From positions 310,001 through 374,000 of the forward strand of contig VLTN01000016.1 in NCBI GenBank assembly GCA_008330645.1: a stretch of DNA of 64,000 bases. The letters are read 5' to 3'. Positions 10,286-22,554 of the stretch are shown one piece after another; the first letter of the stretch is position 1; each line of letters starts with the position of its first letter. Source of the stretch: Cafeteria roenbergensis. Taxonomy: Eukaryota; Sar; Bigyra; Bicosoecida; Cafeteriaceae. The notes below the pieces were generated by a model. The model ran no database searches and was not told the DNA's origin. It saw only the letters and a program-made list of their open reading frames with translations. Both the position numbers and the translations under genes were made by a program.

Positions 10286-12063
10286 TCAGACCCGGCGGCC
10301 CTCGATGCTGATCTTGTGGTCAGAGGTAGTCTTGGAGATTTTGGCGCGGCGCAGCGCCTGCCGCTGGCGCTTGAGCTTGGCGCGGTTTCCGTCCTTGTCG
10401 GCAGTGCCACGGGCCATGCCTGCCCCGGACCCTTCGCCCTGCGCGACCGCTGCGCCATCCACCTCCACGCCCATGGGGCGCTCGACGCGGTGAAGGAAGT
10501 TGAGTCCGACGGCGACGGGGCGGCGCGCGAGCAGCGAGGTGGGCTCGGCGGCGGCCGCGGCGGCGCCAGCGGCCGATGTGCGGTTGTCGCCGAAGAGGAG
10601 GTCCGCGTCCCGCGCCGCCTCCCCCTGCTTGGGCCCGGCGGCTGCCATGCCCGGGATGGGGTCGTGCTGGCTGGCCTTGGACACGTCGATGCCCGAGCGG
10701 GCGTAGGACTCCTGCTCCGCCCGGAGCACGTAGCCCATGGCGTTGCGCAGGCTGGAGGAGCGGTTGAGCACCACGCGCGCCCACGAGTCGAGGATTCGCT
10801 GCAGGAAGAGCTTGTTCGCGGACGTCTCCTCGGGGTGGATGCGCAGTGCGAGCAGGACGGGCGCGATCTTGGACGAGCGGAGGTGGAAATCAGTCACCGG
10901 CAGGCCGAACAGAAGCTTGTACACCGTGGAGCGCACGGTGAGCTCAGGGAGGCGGCTGCCGCGCAGAGGCCGGAGCCACTCGTGGAGCACAGCCAGGATG
11001 GACGTGTGGCCGCCCGTGCCCCGCGCGCTGTGGCTCGTGTCGTCCGAGACGCCTTCCAGCAGAGCCGCATGGAGCGCCGGGTTGTTGAGGCAGAGCCGCA
11101 CCTCCGGAAGGAGCGCGAGCTTCCTGACGGCCGGAAGGCCCTTGGCTCTGGCTTGCTTGTCCTCCTGCGCCGCGAGCGCCATCTTCTCGAGGATGGCTCG
11201 GGAGAGGGCCTCCTTGTCGTCGTCGCTCAGCTTGCCGCGGCTGGCGCGGGCCCCGGTGCCCCCCTTGGTCCCCCTGCCGTTCCGCCCGGCCTCCGCCACC
11301 TCGCCCTCTGGCTCCGCGTCTTCGGGGGGCACGCTCCCGCCGCCCTCGCCGTCGCTGTCGTCGCCGTCGCCAGCAGCCGCCACACGCCTCCTGCGACCTT
11401 CCAGCTGGAGGGCGTCGCCAGCGTCCTGGCGCAGGCTCGCCAATTCGGCGGCCATGCCACCCGCGGCGTCGTCGCCGAAGTCATCCTCGTCGCTGTCGTC
11501 GCCCGCGGCGGCACCGGCTGCTGCGGCGGCGGCAGCGGCCTTCTTCAGCCGCTTTCCGCCGCTCTTGCCGCTCTTGGGCGCTGCGGCCGGCCGCTGCGAA
11601 GGCAAAGGAGCCGTGGGGCAGGAGAGGAGGCGGGGCAAGGTCAGCCGGAGGCCCGGCTAGAACGCCGCAGCACTCTCGCAGCGGCGGAGCCCACGCCGCG
11701 GAGCGCGCCCTTCGCCCCCCTGGCAAGCGGACGAGGAGGGACTCACCGTGAGCTTGCGCTTGCGCGCGCGCTTTGGCTTGGCTGCCGGGGCGCCTTCGCT
11801 GTCGCTGCCCGAGGCAAGCGTGTCTTGAATGGCGGCCAATTGCGCTGCCACATCGTCTGCGAGAGAAGGTCGCACCGGGCGAGGTCCAGCGCGCGTCGCC
11901 AGGGCCAACGCACCTAGCGGCCCGAGCATGCAGTTGGTGGCGCCCGTCAGGCGGCAAGGCGAGCGAGCGAGCGAGACAGCGGGTGCCAGAGAAACGCGCG
12001 CCTTCGGCGCGTTCTCGAGAGGCCCGACAATGCAGGGACTGGGGGCTAGCGCTCACCGTCCAT
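10286..12063 (-). CDS. IWS1: IWS1/SPN1 transcription elongation factor
   Basis: IWS1 (yeast Spn1) binds Spt6 and RNA polymerase II and couples elongation to chromatin and mRNA processing. Three exons: 12057-12063 (7 coding nt), 11747-11856 and 10286-11593, about 474 residues beginning MDDDVAAQLAAIQ. The first 200 residues are acidic and basic low complexity, as in all IWS1 proteins. Residues about 215-340 match the conserved TFIIS N-terminal-like (LW) core: LHEWLRPL, SRLPELTVRS, KIAPVLLALRIHPEETSANK and ILDSWARVVLNRS. The C-terminal basic segment is also typical. The 7 nt first coding exon is unusual but its phase and the initial Met-Asp-Asp fit. It is divergent from the THH1/TOM1-like gene, with start codons 211 bp apart. 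Confidence 0.88.
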
Positions 12064-12274
12064 GGCGACGCCGAAGTACGCACGCCCCGCGAGCTCGACC
12101 GAGGGCGCGAGCAGCGCCGAGGGTGGGGCGTCGGCGCGGCCGAACGGAGCTGGGCCTCGAAAAGCCCGGCTTGACAGAGCTCCAAGCCTCAACAACTCCC
12201 GGCCGGCGTTCTGCAAGAGGCCCAGCTGCGATGCGACCACAACTCTGTCCCTAGCCGGGGGGGGGGGCAGGAGA
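12064..12274. promoter_or_regulatory. Intergenic region between IWS1 and THH1/TOM1-like gene
   Basis: This 211 bp separates two divergent start codons. It is GC-rich, with a run of about 11 G near 12257-12267 and no TATA-like element. A shared bidirectional promoter is inferred from spacing only. Confidence 0.35.
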
Positions 12275-14565
12275 ATGGGGTCCTCCCAAGACGACGGCGT
12301 CATCTCGTCGGTGACTCTGGCTGTTATGTTCGGCGCCCTCGTGATCGCGGGCTTGCTCGCGCTGTTCTCTGGGTCTCACCGTGAGCGCAAGGGTTGGCTG
12401 CCCCCGCGCGCGCGCCCCGCCCCCACCTGAATCTTCCGGTCCCGGCGTGCCAACAACACGCACCGTTGCTGCTGCGGCGGGTCGCAACGCGCGATGCCCC
12501 GGCGGTGCTGGCCGTTGCGGGATTGCGGCGCTGAGCCGCTGGCGGCGGGCAGCTTGAGCTTGTTGAACGGCACAGCTCAGCCCTATCTGTGCCCCCGGCG
12601 CCCAGCGGCGCGTGAGGCCGGGCGCCGTGGGCCTGCCGCTGCGCCATGAGGCTCAGGCCGGCCGCTGGACTGTCGCCCCCGCTCCCACCTGCCTCGCGTC
12701 GTGGCCCTCCCGCTGGTGAGCGCAGCCAAGACGAGGATGATCCGGCGGTTCGTCGCCATCGGCCTGGCGGGCAGCTTTGCGCGCATGATGTACTTTGCGA
12801 TCCCTGACTACGTGTGGGGCCAGCCTGTCGTGCCCGAGGAGCCCAACGAGCGCTTCTCGCTGCCCTGGTGAGTCCGCCTAGAGCGCCGGTTGCAGCTTCG
12901 GTGCTGCACTTGTCGCCGCTGCCGATGTGGCCCGGGGCGCACGCACGACTGCCTCGGACCGCCTCGCGCGCTTCGCGGCGCGCTGGCCTACCGCACCGGC
13001 CCTTGCTGCGCGACTCCCACTTCTTGCCCGTTCGCAGGTGGACCACCTTCCTCCAGTGGCTCGTGTACACGGTCGGCAACGTGTGCTTCTTTGCGCAGCA
13101 GGGGGTCATCCTCTACTTCTGGTTGGCCGCGTACAACGCGCTGCGCTCCCGGAAGCCGCATCAGATGGGAAGGCCCGAGCAGCTGTACGCCATCGCGGTG
13201 GCCGTGTACGCCCTCGCGGAGCTCGTCCTGTGCGGCGTGTACTTTGGCGTGCCGTTCTTCACCGTCGCCCTCGTCCACTCCGCCCTCCAGTGCATCTGCT
13301 CGCTAGGCATCGCAATCTTCTTCGTCACCCTGTTCTGGCAGCTCCGGTCCGCGCTGGGCCCTGCCGAGTCGGCCTCGCTGATCAAGCCGCAGCAGAGCCA
13401 GGGCGCTGACTACGCGCGCTCCGAGGCGGGCGGGTCGTCGCTCATGGGCACGACCCGCCTGTCCAGCACCGGGTACGGCAGCATTGGTGCCCAGGACGCC
13501 CCCCGCGAGCCCCCCGCGACCTCGGAGGCGGATGCTGAGCGGGAGCGCAAAATGACCAAAATCCAGCTCGTGGCGTCGGTCTGCGCCTTTGCAAACGTCT
13601 TCCGCGGCTGCGTCATGATTTACCAGTGCGTGCTGCTCTCGGGGGGCCACCTCGCGTTCCCCAAGGCCTGGTGGGTGGTCATCATCGTCGACTATACCTT
13701 GACGGAGGCGTTCGCCTTCGCCGCAGTGCTCCTCGTCCTCCGCAAGCCCTCCAAGCCGGCGCCCGCTGCGGAGCCTCTCCCCCGGCGTCGCCTCCTCTCC
13801 ACGGGGGCGCCGCCGTCGGGCTCGGCCGCGCCCCACCAGCCCGGCAGCGGTGGCAGGAGCCGGGTGGCCACTGGCTCGACAGTGACGGTTGTGTCTTCGC
13901 CCAGCGCGCCTGCCGGCTTCCAGGGCGCGCCAACTGGGGCGGACGGGGGAAACCGGGGCCGCGGGTCGCTGGCGTCGTCCTCCGGGGCCGCGACTGCTGC
14001 TTCAGCTGCGTACGCTGGAATGGACGCTGGCGGCAGGGGCCGTGCCGACTCACAGGGCGAGATCGCGTGGGCAGCCGACGACGGCAACGCTGACTTCGGG
14101 AACACGCCCCCCGACGACGGGCTGATGGGCGACCACGGCGGCTTTGGCCACGCCCAGCGGCGCGGCTCGGACTTTGCAATGGACGAGGAGCCCGGGTGGG
14201 CCGACGAGGGAGGCGACTACAGCCTGGTCCTGGCTACCACGCCCACCGCACCGCCGGCGCCAGTTGCGGCCGGTGCGGCCGGAGCGGCGTACGGGCGCAG
14301 CCGTCGCGGGGATGACGGGCACGGCTTGAGCGTGCCGAGCTCTTCCCGGTCCCCAGGCGGCGGTGGCGCGTCCGAGCCGGTGGCAGTGCCTGGGCGGGCA
14401 CAAGGAAGCTCTGGCTTCGGGGGCACCCCGGGAAACGCCACTCTGGGCGCTGACGGGGATCTGGTCTTTGACGAGCACCTTGCAGGCGGGTACCTGAAGC
14501 CAGTCAAGGAGAGCGTGGAGAGCGACGCAGCCTTCCCTGCGGGGATGGCGCTCCGGCGCGGCTAG
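12275..14565 (+). CDS. Seven-helix membrane protein, THH1/TOM1/TOM3 or GPR137-like
   Basis: Three exons, 12275-12380, 12726-12867 and 13038-14565, join in phase to give about 591 residues. Seven hydrophobic helices are visible: about residues 9-30 (VISSVTLAVMFGALVIAGLL), then after MIRRF, FLQWLVYTVGNVCFF, AIAVAVYALAELVLCGVYFG, TVALVHSALQCICSLGIAIF, LVASVCAFANVFRGCVMI, and WVVIIVDYTLTEAFAFAAVL. The arrangement and the RG/NVFRGC and LVLRK features around helices 6-7 resemble the plant THH1/TOM1/TOM3 and animal GPR137 family of endolysosomal or tonoplast GPCR-like proteins. The last 290 residues are a Gly/Ser/Pro/Asp-rich, probably cytosolic tail with no recognised domain. Family placement is by topology and local resemblance and is tentative. 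The exon 1-2 junction is chosen by phase. Confidence 0.7.
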
Positions 14566-14903
14566 CTTCTGACCCGCTCGTGACTCCCGCCAGCGGCTCC
14601 AGCGCTGCCATCAAGGAGGGGATCGTTGCCTGCGCCGCTTGGCACAGGCAGCAGCGCCCTCTCTCTCTGCTTCTGCATGTCCGGGCTTCACAGGCTGCTC
14701 GTTCACCTTTTCGTCTCATTGTCGTTTTTGCGTGTCTGCCAGCCGGCAGGACTGCCCAGCTCTCAACGCACTCCACTGATGCAGCCGCTCCGTGTCTCCC
14801 TGCGCGCCTGCCTCGTCATGCACACTGAATTTCTCGGCTTGGCTCTGTTGCGCTACTCGCCGGCAGCAGATTGCACTCAAGTCCGGTGCGCGAAGCGCTA
14901 TCC
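14566..14903. other. Intergenic region between THH1/TOM1-like gene and RAD6-type E2
   Basis: The two flanking genes are in tandem on the plus strand. The region has a CT-rich run (14650-14663) and a T-rich stretch with GTTTTTGCGTGTCTG near 14725-14740, likely 3' end sequence of the upstream gene. No coding frame is supported. Confidence 0.35.
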
Positions 14904-15728
14904 ATGGCAGACGACGCGCCGGTAGTGCCCCGCCCGGCAGCAGCAGCGGCTGCTTCCTCTGATGGCTCGTCAGGGGGCACGGGCTCCGGCACGGGAGCAG
15001 CCGCCACTGGCGCCAGCGTGGCTCGCAGAAAGGTGGCCATGCTTCGCCTCGCCAGCGACCTGCGGAGGATGGCAGACGACGCTGCGCCAGTGAGTTCGCT
15101 GCGGCCTGTGGGGGCGGGGACGGGGGCGGCGTGCCGGGTCGCCGCGCTGGCCCGAGGCGGCAGCAGGTCGACTGGGTTCTGGCTGCTCGGCCGATCCCTG
15201 TTGCTCTCCCGCGCCCGCAGGGAGTGAGCGCGTCGCCAGTGTCCGAGGACAACATTTTCCAGTGGAACGCCACCGTGGTGGGGCCAGACGAGTCTCCGTG
15301 GGAGGGTGAGAGCGCCGGCGGTGCGCGCGGCGGGCAAGTGCCCGCGATTCGCGCCGAGTGCCGCTGCCGTTGCCGCGCCCCAAGGCCACAGCCGCCCGCC
15401 CCGCCTCGCCGTGCCCGCAGGTGGGATTTTCTCGCTCCGCCTCACTTTCCCGGACCAGTACCCGGAGAAGCCGCCGCGCATTCGCTTCACGTGCGACATG
15501 TTCCACCCGAACGTGTACCCCGACGGGTCCATTTGCCTGGACATCATCCAGGACCTGTGGAAGCCCATATACACCGTGGACATGCTCCTGACCTCCATCC
15601 AGTCATTGCTGACAGACCCGAACATCGACTCGCCCGCCAACGTGGAAGCCGCGCGGCTGTACCGTTCCGACATGAAGCAGTACAAGCGCCGCGTGCGCCG
15701 CAATGCAGCCAAGACTGTCGAGTGCTAG
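14904..15728 (+). CDS. Ubiquitin-conjugating enzyme E2, RAD6/UBE2A-B type
   Basis: This E2 accepts ubiquitin from E1 on a catalytic cysteine. RAD6 partners with RAD18 and BRE1-type ligases for PCNA and histone H2B ubiquitination. Exons 14904-15089, 15221-15305 and 15421-15728 join cleanly to 192 residues. The UBC fold runs from about residue 45 to 192: [36 protein letters not shown], the [16 protein letters not shown] block with the active-site Cys in GSICL, then [20 protein letters not shown], all typical of RAD6. It has an extra N-terminal Ala/Ser/Gly-rich segment of about 45 residues not present in yeast or human RAD6 (about 150 residues), and no long acidic tail. Another class of E2 is less likely. 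The gene converges with the STIL-like gene. Confidence 0.88.
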
Positions 15729-16220
15729 ACGGGGCAGCAGCGCACAGTTTCTGTGTGCGTCTCCCTCTATCGCCCAAGCTCTGTGCGTGTGTGTGCGTGT
15801 GGGTGAGTCAGTGGGACTCGGTTCGTTCGTGTGCTGGGTGCGCCCAGCTGGCGTGCGCGCTCCCGGGAACCCGGATCCGAAGTAACATGCAGGACGAAGC
15901 GGGCCGTGACAAATGCCCAGCACACGCACTGTCGGGTCCCAGAGAAACGGGCGGGACGGGGAAGGCGCAATAACAATCTTGTCAAAGTCAAACAGCGCGT
16001 CCAGGGCCAGCTCTGGCGCGCTTGGCACGCACCGAGGACTCCAGTGCCCAGCGGCAGAGAATCAAAGACGGCAGTCGACAAGGGTAGCGAGGACACAGTG
16101 ACAGGAAACAGGGGCTTCCGAGGGGCCAAGGCACGGAACAACGGGTCCAGAGCAAATGCGTGTCAGGAAGCCTAGCAGAACGCAAGGAACGGGTCGGGGG
16201 GCGCTGGGAAAAGTCGGAAC
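15729..16220. other. Convergent 3' region between the RAD6-type gene and STIL-like gene
   Basis: This 492 bp lies between two stop codons facing each other. A TG-rich tract at 15782-15810 follows the plus-strand gene by 54-82 nt. On the minus-strand side no clear counterpart is seen near the STIL-like stop. No coding frame is supported. Confidence 0.4.
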
Positions 16221-19200
16221 CTAATGCCGGTCCCTGGCGAGATGAAAGCTCTCGTAGCCCTGCGGCACGTATGCAGTTGGAACTTCAAAGTCAAAAGTGT
16301 CTTCCTCGTCGCCAGGCCGGGCCGCGCCAATCGGCCCGCATTCGTCTCCGGACAGGGGTTGCTCCACACCGTGACTGTCTGCTTCGCCATGAAGGCCGGG
16401 AAACGGGGACGAGGCTGTGACGTCTCGGCTCGCGCTGGCATCGCTGCCAACCGACTGCGCATGCCCAGAGGCGGCGTGGCTCCTCGCCGCGGCAGAGAGA
16501 GCGAGGCTGTGGGCAGCAGCGCTGGGCGTGGTTTGGCCCACGCTGGGCGGCGATGCGGTTGCACTGCTGTGCATCCGGGGCCGGGGCACGGCGACGCCAG
16601 TCGGCGGCTCGGCACGGAGGAGGCGCGGGGGCCGCGCGGTGGCGGGCCCTCGGATGCTTGCCTGCTCAGTGGCTGCCGCTGGGGGCGACCCCTCCAGGCA
16701 GGCAGAGCCGCTCGCGGCGAGCTCGCCCGTGCTCCCGCTGGGGGCGATGAGAGGCTCGTGGTCGGGCCGGGCGGCGTGCTGGGACCGATTGGCCTCGCCC
16801 GAAGAGCTTGCCAGAAGGCCGCGCTGGCGGCTAGCGCTGCGCTCGTCGTCAGCGCCCAAGGGCGAGGAGCGGGCGGCCAGGAGGCCTTGGATCGGCGCGT
16901 CGGTAGAAGACGCGGGGCGGTCGCGGGGACGCGAGGCAGGCTGCTCGGACGCCCTGCGGCGGAACAGGTGGGCAGTGCCTGAGGCGCTCCCAGCTCGGGC
17001 GCGGCCTGCCGCCAGGAGCATTCGGCGGCGCTCGACGGCCTCGGCAATGCTGCTCGAGGCCCGTCGCTCCGCGGCAGTCGCTGCCGCTGCGTTGCCGCGG
17101 GCGAGCGTCGGCCAGGCGCTGCCAATGTCTGGCCCGTGGGGCGCGGCGCGCCCGGAGAGAGCGGTGGATGCTGGGGCGAGAGAGGGGGGGCAGCCGGCGG
17201 CCTCGTCCCGGCCCCGCAGCGGGACAGGGTGCTCGTGGGCGGCCCCCTGGACGGACTGGCCGGAGTAGGCCGCGGGAGGGCTCATGCGCATCCCCAGGCT
17301 GGAGCCGGTCATGCCTCGGCTGCGGCGGCCCGCGCGGTACACGGTGTCGGGCGAAGGGCGCCTTTCGTCCGCCACTGCGCCGCCGATGCTCGTGGCCCCC
17401 TCGAAGTCGCCTTCGGAGGCCGCCCCCCCGCTGTCGGGCGAGAGCCTGTTCGCGTCACCAACGGCGACTGGAGCCGGGAACCCGTTCAGCAGGAACTCAT
17501 GGGCCGCTGCGCCGCGCGGCGCAGCGGCCGCTTGCGCGGTCTGCGATGGGACCGGGAACGGCGGCAGCGCCACCAGCCTGTCGTCGGGGGACGGCTGCGC
17601 GATGCTGCTGTGCCTGCCTGCCTGGCACGATCTGCGCGCGGCCGCCGGCGCCTGCGCCGCCGCCTCGGACGCCGCGGCCGGAGAGCCCTCAGCCAAGGCA
17701 GATGCCCCGGGTTGCGACCGGTTCGGGTGGCGGTGGCCGCTGCCGCGCGCCAGCCGACTGAGGTCTGTGTCGCGCAGCGCACCGGGCGGCAAGGGGGTGC
17801 TCCCATTCGACGCCGAGTGGCCGTGACGGTCGCGGCCGCTGCCGCGGGTGGCCGGGCGGCGGTCATCGTCGACGGAGTCGATGTTGCCCGCGGCGCGCGG
17901 CTGGGCGCTGCTGGGCCACAAGAACTCCGGCTCGATCCGCGCAGGCGGGGCAGAGCTCGGGGCGAAGCCGACGTCGCCCCCGCTGCCCGGCGGAACCACG
18001 AAGACGGGCCTCCCTGCAGCACCGCCCGGGCCAGCGCGAGCGATGGGGGACAGCACGGGCACGACAAAGCCGCCGCTCGCAGGGGGCTGGGCCGCAGGAG
18101 GGGGGCCAGGCGCCGGTGCATGGGACGGTGCCGGCGCGGGAGGCGCGGCGGGCCGGCCAGCTGTTGCCACGGTCGAGGTGCGCGATGGCGGGAGGTGCTG
18201 CTGCGGAGCAGCACGACCCCGGCCGCGAGGGCGGTTGCCGCCGCCCCTGCCGTCGTCGTTGTCGCTGTCCGAGTCCGCTTCAGGGTCTGCACCGCCCTCC
18301 CGCTCCCTGACGGTGGGAAACGGGAACACGTCAACTGGGGGGTAGGCGCGCCCCGCGCCCTGCTCGCCGGCCGCCCGCGTGAGAGCGTTGGCCCCGCGGT
18401 CGGTCCAGAGGCCGGCTGCCCGAGCAGCAGCCACAGCCGCTCGAAGGACGTCGCTGCCCTCGGCGGCCCAGCCGGGCTGAGCGCTGAACGGGCTCAGAGC
18501 AGCGCTGGCCAGGCCCGAGCTGGGCGAGGGGCCGCGATCTGAGGCCACCCTCGAGAGAGCCATCGAGTCTGAGGTGCCTCTCGCGGGGCTCGGAAGCTTG
18601 CGGTCGGGAGAGTCGTGCAGGATGCGGTTGGCCGAGGCGAGGCGGCCGCGGTAGCCGACGTTTGGCAGCTGCGCGGCCTCTGATCCGGTGCCCGACGAGC
18701 GTTCGCTGTCTGGTGCCCCGCTCCCTGTCCCTGTGAGCGCCCGGCCGGCTGCATGGGCGCGCGCTGTCTCTGCATCTGCAGCCGCATCTCCGCGGGGCTG
18801 GTGTTGGGGAGGCCCGGACGCCCTGGTCGACGGCCCCGAGCCCGCCCCCGAGCCCGTTTCAACAGGGGACGCCCGCTGCGAGCGCGGGGCTGGGAAGGGC
18901 GGTGCCTGCGCCGGGCTGGGCGGGCGAGACGCGCTTTGGGCTGCGTGGGAAGCGCTCGGCCTTGCAGCGAGGGGCCCAGCGGAGGGCAGGGGATGGGGCA
19001 CGACTGGCCCAGAGGACGGCCCAGCGCGCCATGCGGCGGAGGTGGGGGAGGAGGAGGAGGAGAAGCCACCCAGTAGCACGGGCGGGGACTGGGGGCTGTG
19101 CTGCTGCGCTGGCGCGCGGTGCGGATCCGCGCCTCGGTCGCGTTCGTGGGAGGGAGGCTGCGCAGCAGGGGGCGTCGTTGCGGAGGCCGGCGCCGGGCGG

Positions 19201-20558
19201 CGGAAGCCGGCGGGGCGGGATTGGGTTGACGTCGGGGACATGGAGCTGCCTCGGTCGTCGCTGGGGTTGAGCGGGGACAGCTTGGAGGTGAGCGGCGGCC
19301 TCGCGCGGGCGTCGGCCCGCTGAACGGAGAGCGCTGCCCCGGTGGCCGAGCGGCGGCGGAGGGAGAGGGGGTGGAACGCCGTGCTTGTGCCGTGGGACAT
19401 GCCCTCTGAGGGGGAGGGGTCGTCCACGGAGGGCAGCGCTGCCTCCGAGTGGAGCGACGGCGGTGAGGGGGCGGCGGCCGCAGTGCCGGACGAGGGCGTG
19501 CCCTGGTGGCTTCGGGAGGCGAAGGCGGTCCGGTGGGCCGACGCGATACCGCCGGTGAACCTGGAAGGGCCTGCCGCAGCAGAGCGCCAGAGCCCGGGAG
19601 CAGCGTCCAGAGCGCCGAGGCGGAGCGACACCTCGCGCACGTCGTCGCTGTCGTGGTCGCTGGACGCAGGGGTGGTGCCGTGACGCTCCGCGCCGCTCTG
19701 GGCCGGGGCTGCCGCCCCGCCGCCGGCGAGCGCCGGGCCCGCCGGCTCAAGGCGCGCAGGCGACGGCGACGGCGACGAGGCGAAGCTGTGGGGGCTGCGG
19801 CGCGGGTCGTCCGCCCCTGGGAAGGAGCCGGAGCTGAGCACCGGGCCGCCGCTGCGAGTGCGCGAGTGGGAGGGGGGGCGGCCGCCGCCGGCCCTGCTGC
19901 CGCGAGGTCCGAGGGCCAGGCCGCTTGCCTCATCCTGGGGCTCTGGCGCTGCCCAGCGACCGCCTGCCACGCTGCTGCTGTATCGGCCGCGCGTGGGCCC
20001 GAGCGCCGAGCCGGGCTGGGGGAAGGGCTCGCAGGCCAGGCTGGGCCGAGGAAGCGGCGTCGGGACGGCAGTGCGCGAGGGCGGGCTGCGCGAGCCGGCC
20101 TGGGCGGCCAAGGCGCCGGCGGGCCGGTCTTGCTGCGGCTGCCGCGTGAGGGCCTCGAGGGTCCGGCGGACTGCGTCGAGCTGGGCTTGCAGGCTCTGGT
20201 TCTGGCGCCACAGCATCTCGACAGTGATGCCGGGAGGGGGGCGGGAGCCACCTTCGTCGAGCACTGCCAGGGCGACAGGGTGGCGGGTTCGCCTCGCAGG
20301 CGGGTCCGCCAGGCGCGGCGACAGCTGGAGCGACGCGCCGATGGGGCAGGCTGCGGGCTCTCCCGAGCACGCGGCGGAGGAGAGGCCGTCCAGCGCCGGC
20401 GCGGGGTCCGCGGGGCAGTCGGAGGCGGGCAGCGAGAGGTCATCGCTCGGGAGGACGGGAGATGCCGAATCCTCCTCGGCTGTGTCCGAGCGCGCACGCG
20501 GCGCGTCTGGCGAGGCCCTCCTCGGCGGGCCGGGGCTTTGCGGGGCTGGGTGGGGCGC

Positions 20559-20599
<41 letters not shown>

Positions 20600-22554
20600 A
20601 CGACGGCTGGGGAGGCCAGAGGGCGGCCCGTCCGGAGCCTTGGCCGTGGTGCGAAGCTCGCCGTCCCACGGGGCGATCTTGCGCTTCAGCGTCGCGCAGC
20701 CTGCCGAGACTTGTGAGCCGGAACAGCCTGCGAGCCAGCGAGCTGAAGGCGTCCCCTCGCAGCACCACAGCGACGTGGGGCGCGCTGCCCGCTTGCTCGC
20801 GCGGTGCTGGGACGGCCGCCGCGTCGTCGCTGTCAATGCTGGTGACGGAAATGTCAGTTGCATGCACCGCGTGCGTCGGCCCGTCGGCGTGGTCGCGCGA
20901 CCGAGATGACCAGGGGTGGCCCAGAACGCCAGAGTCCCCGCGGCTCCACGGAGCAGTGGAGGTCGACTGCGGCGTCCCGGCGGCGTGAAGAGATTCGCCC
21001 GCGCGGTACGTTGCAGGCACGCTGACCTCCCAATCGTGATCTCCCTCCGCAGCCTCGGCAGCGGAAGCCGCTGGCAGCCCCGCGCCCCCAGCGAGGGGAG
21101 CAAGACCTGCCTTCTTGGCCCGGGGGGATGCGCGAGCCGTAAGGGTCACATCCGCGTGCACAAAGGTGCGGGGCACGCCGTCTTTCACCATCTCGCGCCC
21201 GACAACGCGCACGGCAGGCGTGCAAGCAGCCTGCAATTCATCGCCTGCGCGGGCCTCCGCGGCGGGCCTATCAAAGCTGTTCGAGGACCGGGAAGCGCCC
21301 CGCGCAGCCGGCTCGGCTGGGGCCTCGGGGGCGACGAGCTGGCACTCGAAGGTCATGTGCCCGGCGGAGACGTCATGCCCGTGGGCGTTTCCGGATCCGG
21401 CCGCGACGGGCGGGAAGACTACGCATAGGAACGCGGCCGAGGTGGGCGTGGTCACCACCGAGGGGTAGGCAGGGCATGCCATGAGGCGGATCGCTGCCGC
21501 CAAGGCGCAGGGGGACGCGAGCGCGCGGATTGCCCACGGCGGCATTGCTCGAGGACCCTTCGGAGAAGCCGGTCCGCTCGACGCATCGCAGCTTGCAGCC
21601 CAGGATCCCGGGCAGCGAAGCCACACGCCGACGAGTGGCCGTGAGCTTGTTGCGCATTCGTGCTGAGTCAGCACAACAAGTTGACGTGCAGCGTCCAGGG
21701 ACACCCCGCCCGTCTGGACTCCATCAAGCTCGCTCGCGCCGTCTTGTCCCGTAGATGCCGCGCCGTCTGCCACCCCCGCCCCGCTCAGAAGCTTGAAGGC
21801 GAGAGAGCAAGGCCTGAGCTGGGCCCGGGGAATGTGGTGGGCTCGCAATGCCACGGCTGGGGCTGCAGCGACCACGCGTGCGCTTGCGGTGTTCCAGCAG
21901 CGGCTGGCGTGGTGAGCAGCTCCCGAGGGAACGCCCGCCAGCGACTCGGCGGGCAGCGCCACGCGCACCGACGGAGAGAGAAGGTCCACCTCGCGGATGT
22001 CGTAGGCGGCGGAGGCAGGGACGCGCAAGGGCGGCGCCGGGCTTTCGCTCTGGGCGCAGCCTGGCCAGCTTCGAACTGGAAGGGCTTTGGTCGCTTCGGG
22101 AGCTCGACCGGCAGCTGCAGCCGCAGACAGTCGCGCATCGACTGCGAGCCACGCGAAGCCCACACGGCAGCGGCGCACGGCGGTTGGAGCAGCGCCTCCG
22201 CAGGTGAAGGCACAGGGCCTTGCGGCTGTGAAGCGGGCGTGCGGGCGCGGGGACCCGGGCGACTCAGGCGCGCGCAACCAAAAAAGCCGGCCACGGCGGA
22301 CGGACAAGTTCCTCACCCTCGATTCGGCCTGCTCGAGCGCTCATCACTCCATGGAGAGACTGGGGCTCGCTGGAGGCATCGCTGGCTCGCCGGCAAGCGC
22401 GGGTCAGCCCTGAGTTGCCCAGCAAGACGACAGGCAGCCTCGGCGCCACGCACACCGTGTGGAGGCGTCGCCGGTCCCAGAGCTGCCGCGGCAGCAGCGG
22501 AAACCGGTCCTCCGACGACGCCAGGCCGAGGCCCGGCAGTCGGGGATCGTCCAT
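16221..22554 (-). CDS. STIL/Ana2-like centriole assembly protein
   Basis: STIL (fly Ana2, worm SAS-5) recruits and is phosphorylated by PLK4 and assembles the SAS-6 cartwheel at procentrioles. Two exons, 22317-22554 and 16221-22141, join in phase to about 2052 residues. The N-terminal 400 residues resemble the STIL_N region: FPLLPRQLWDRRRLHTVCVA near residue 20, DAARQLVVLTQHE followed by PLVGVWLRCPG, then FLCVVFPP and HMTFECQLVAPE in the same order and spacing as in human STIL. About residues 590-610 contain a poly-Pro run encoded by a CCG repeat. A short coiled coil (MLWRQNQSLQAQLDAVRRTL) near 715-745 corresponds in position to the STIL coiled coil. The rest is Ser/Pro/Ala-rich and probably disordered. 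No clear C-terminal STAN motif was identified. It is head to head with the RIIa protein gene. Confidence 0.72.

Noticed and set aside
10133-11917. 594-residue plus-strand frame across IWS1
   Set aside because: It is antisense to exons that clearly encode the IWS1 core. Its own product has no recognisable feature.
19506-20909. 467-residue plus-strand frame antisense to the STIL-like gene
   Set aside because: The minus-strand frame has the family match and a single long exon. This one is a mirror of its Ala/Arg-rich coding sequence.
15786-22316. Possible RNA genes or mobile elements in convergent regions
   Set aside because: No cloverleaf, terminal repeats, target-site duplications or transposase/reverse-transcriptase motifs were found anywhere in the window.
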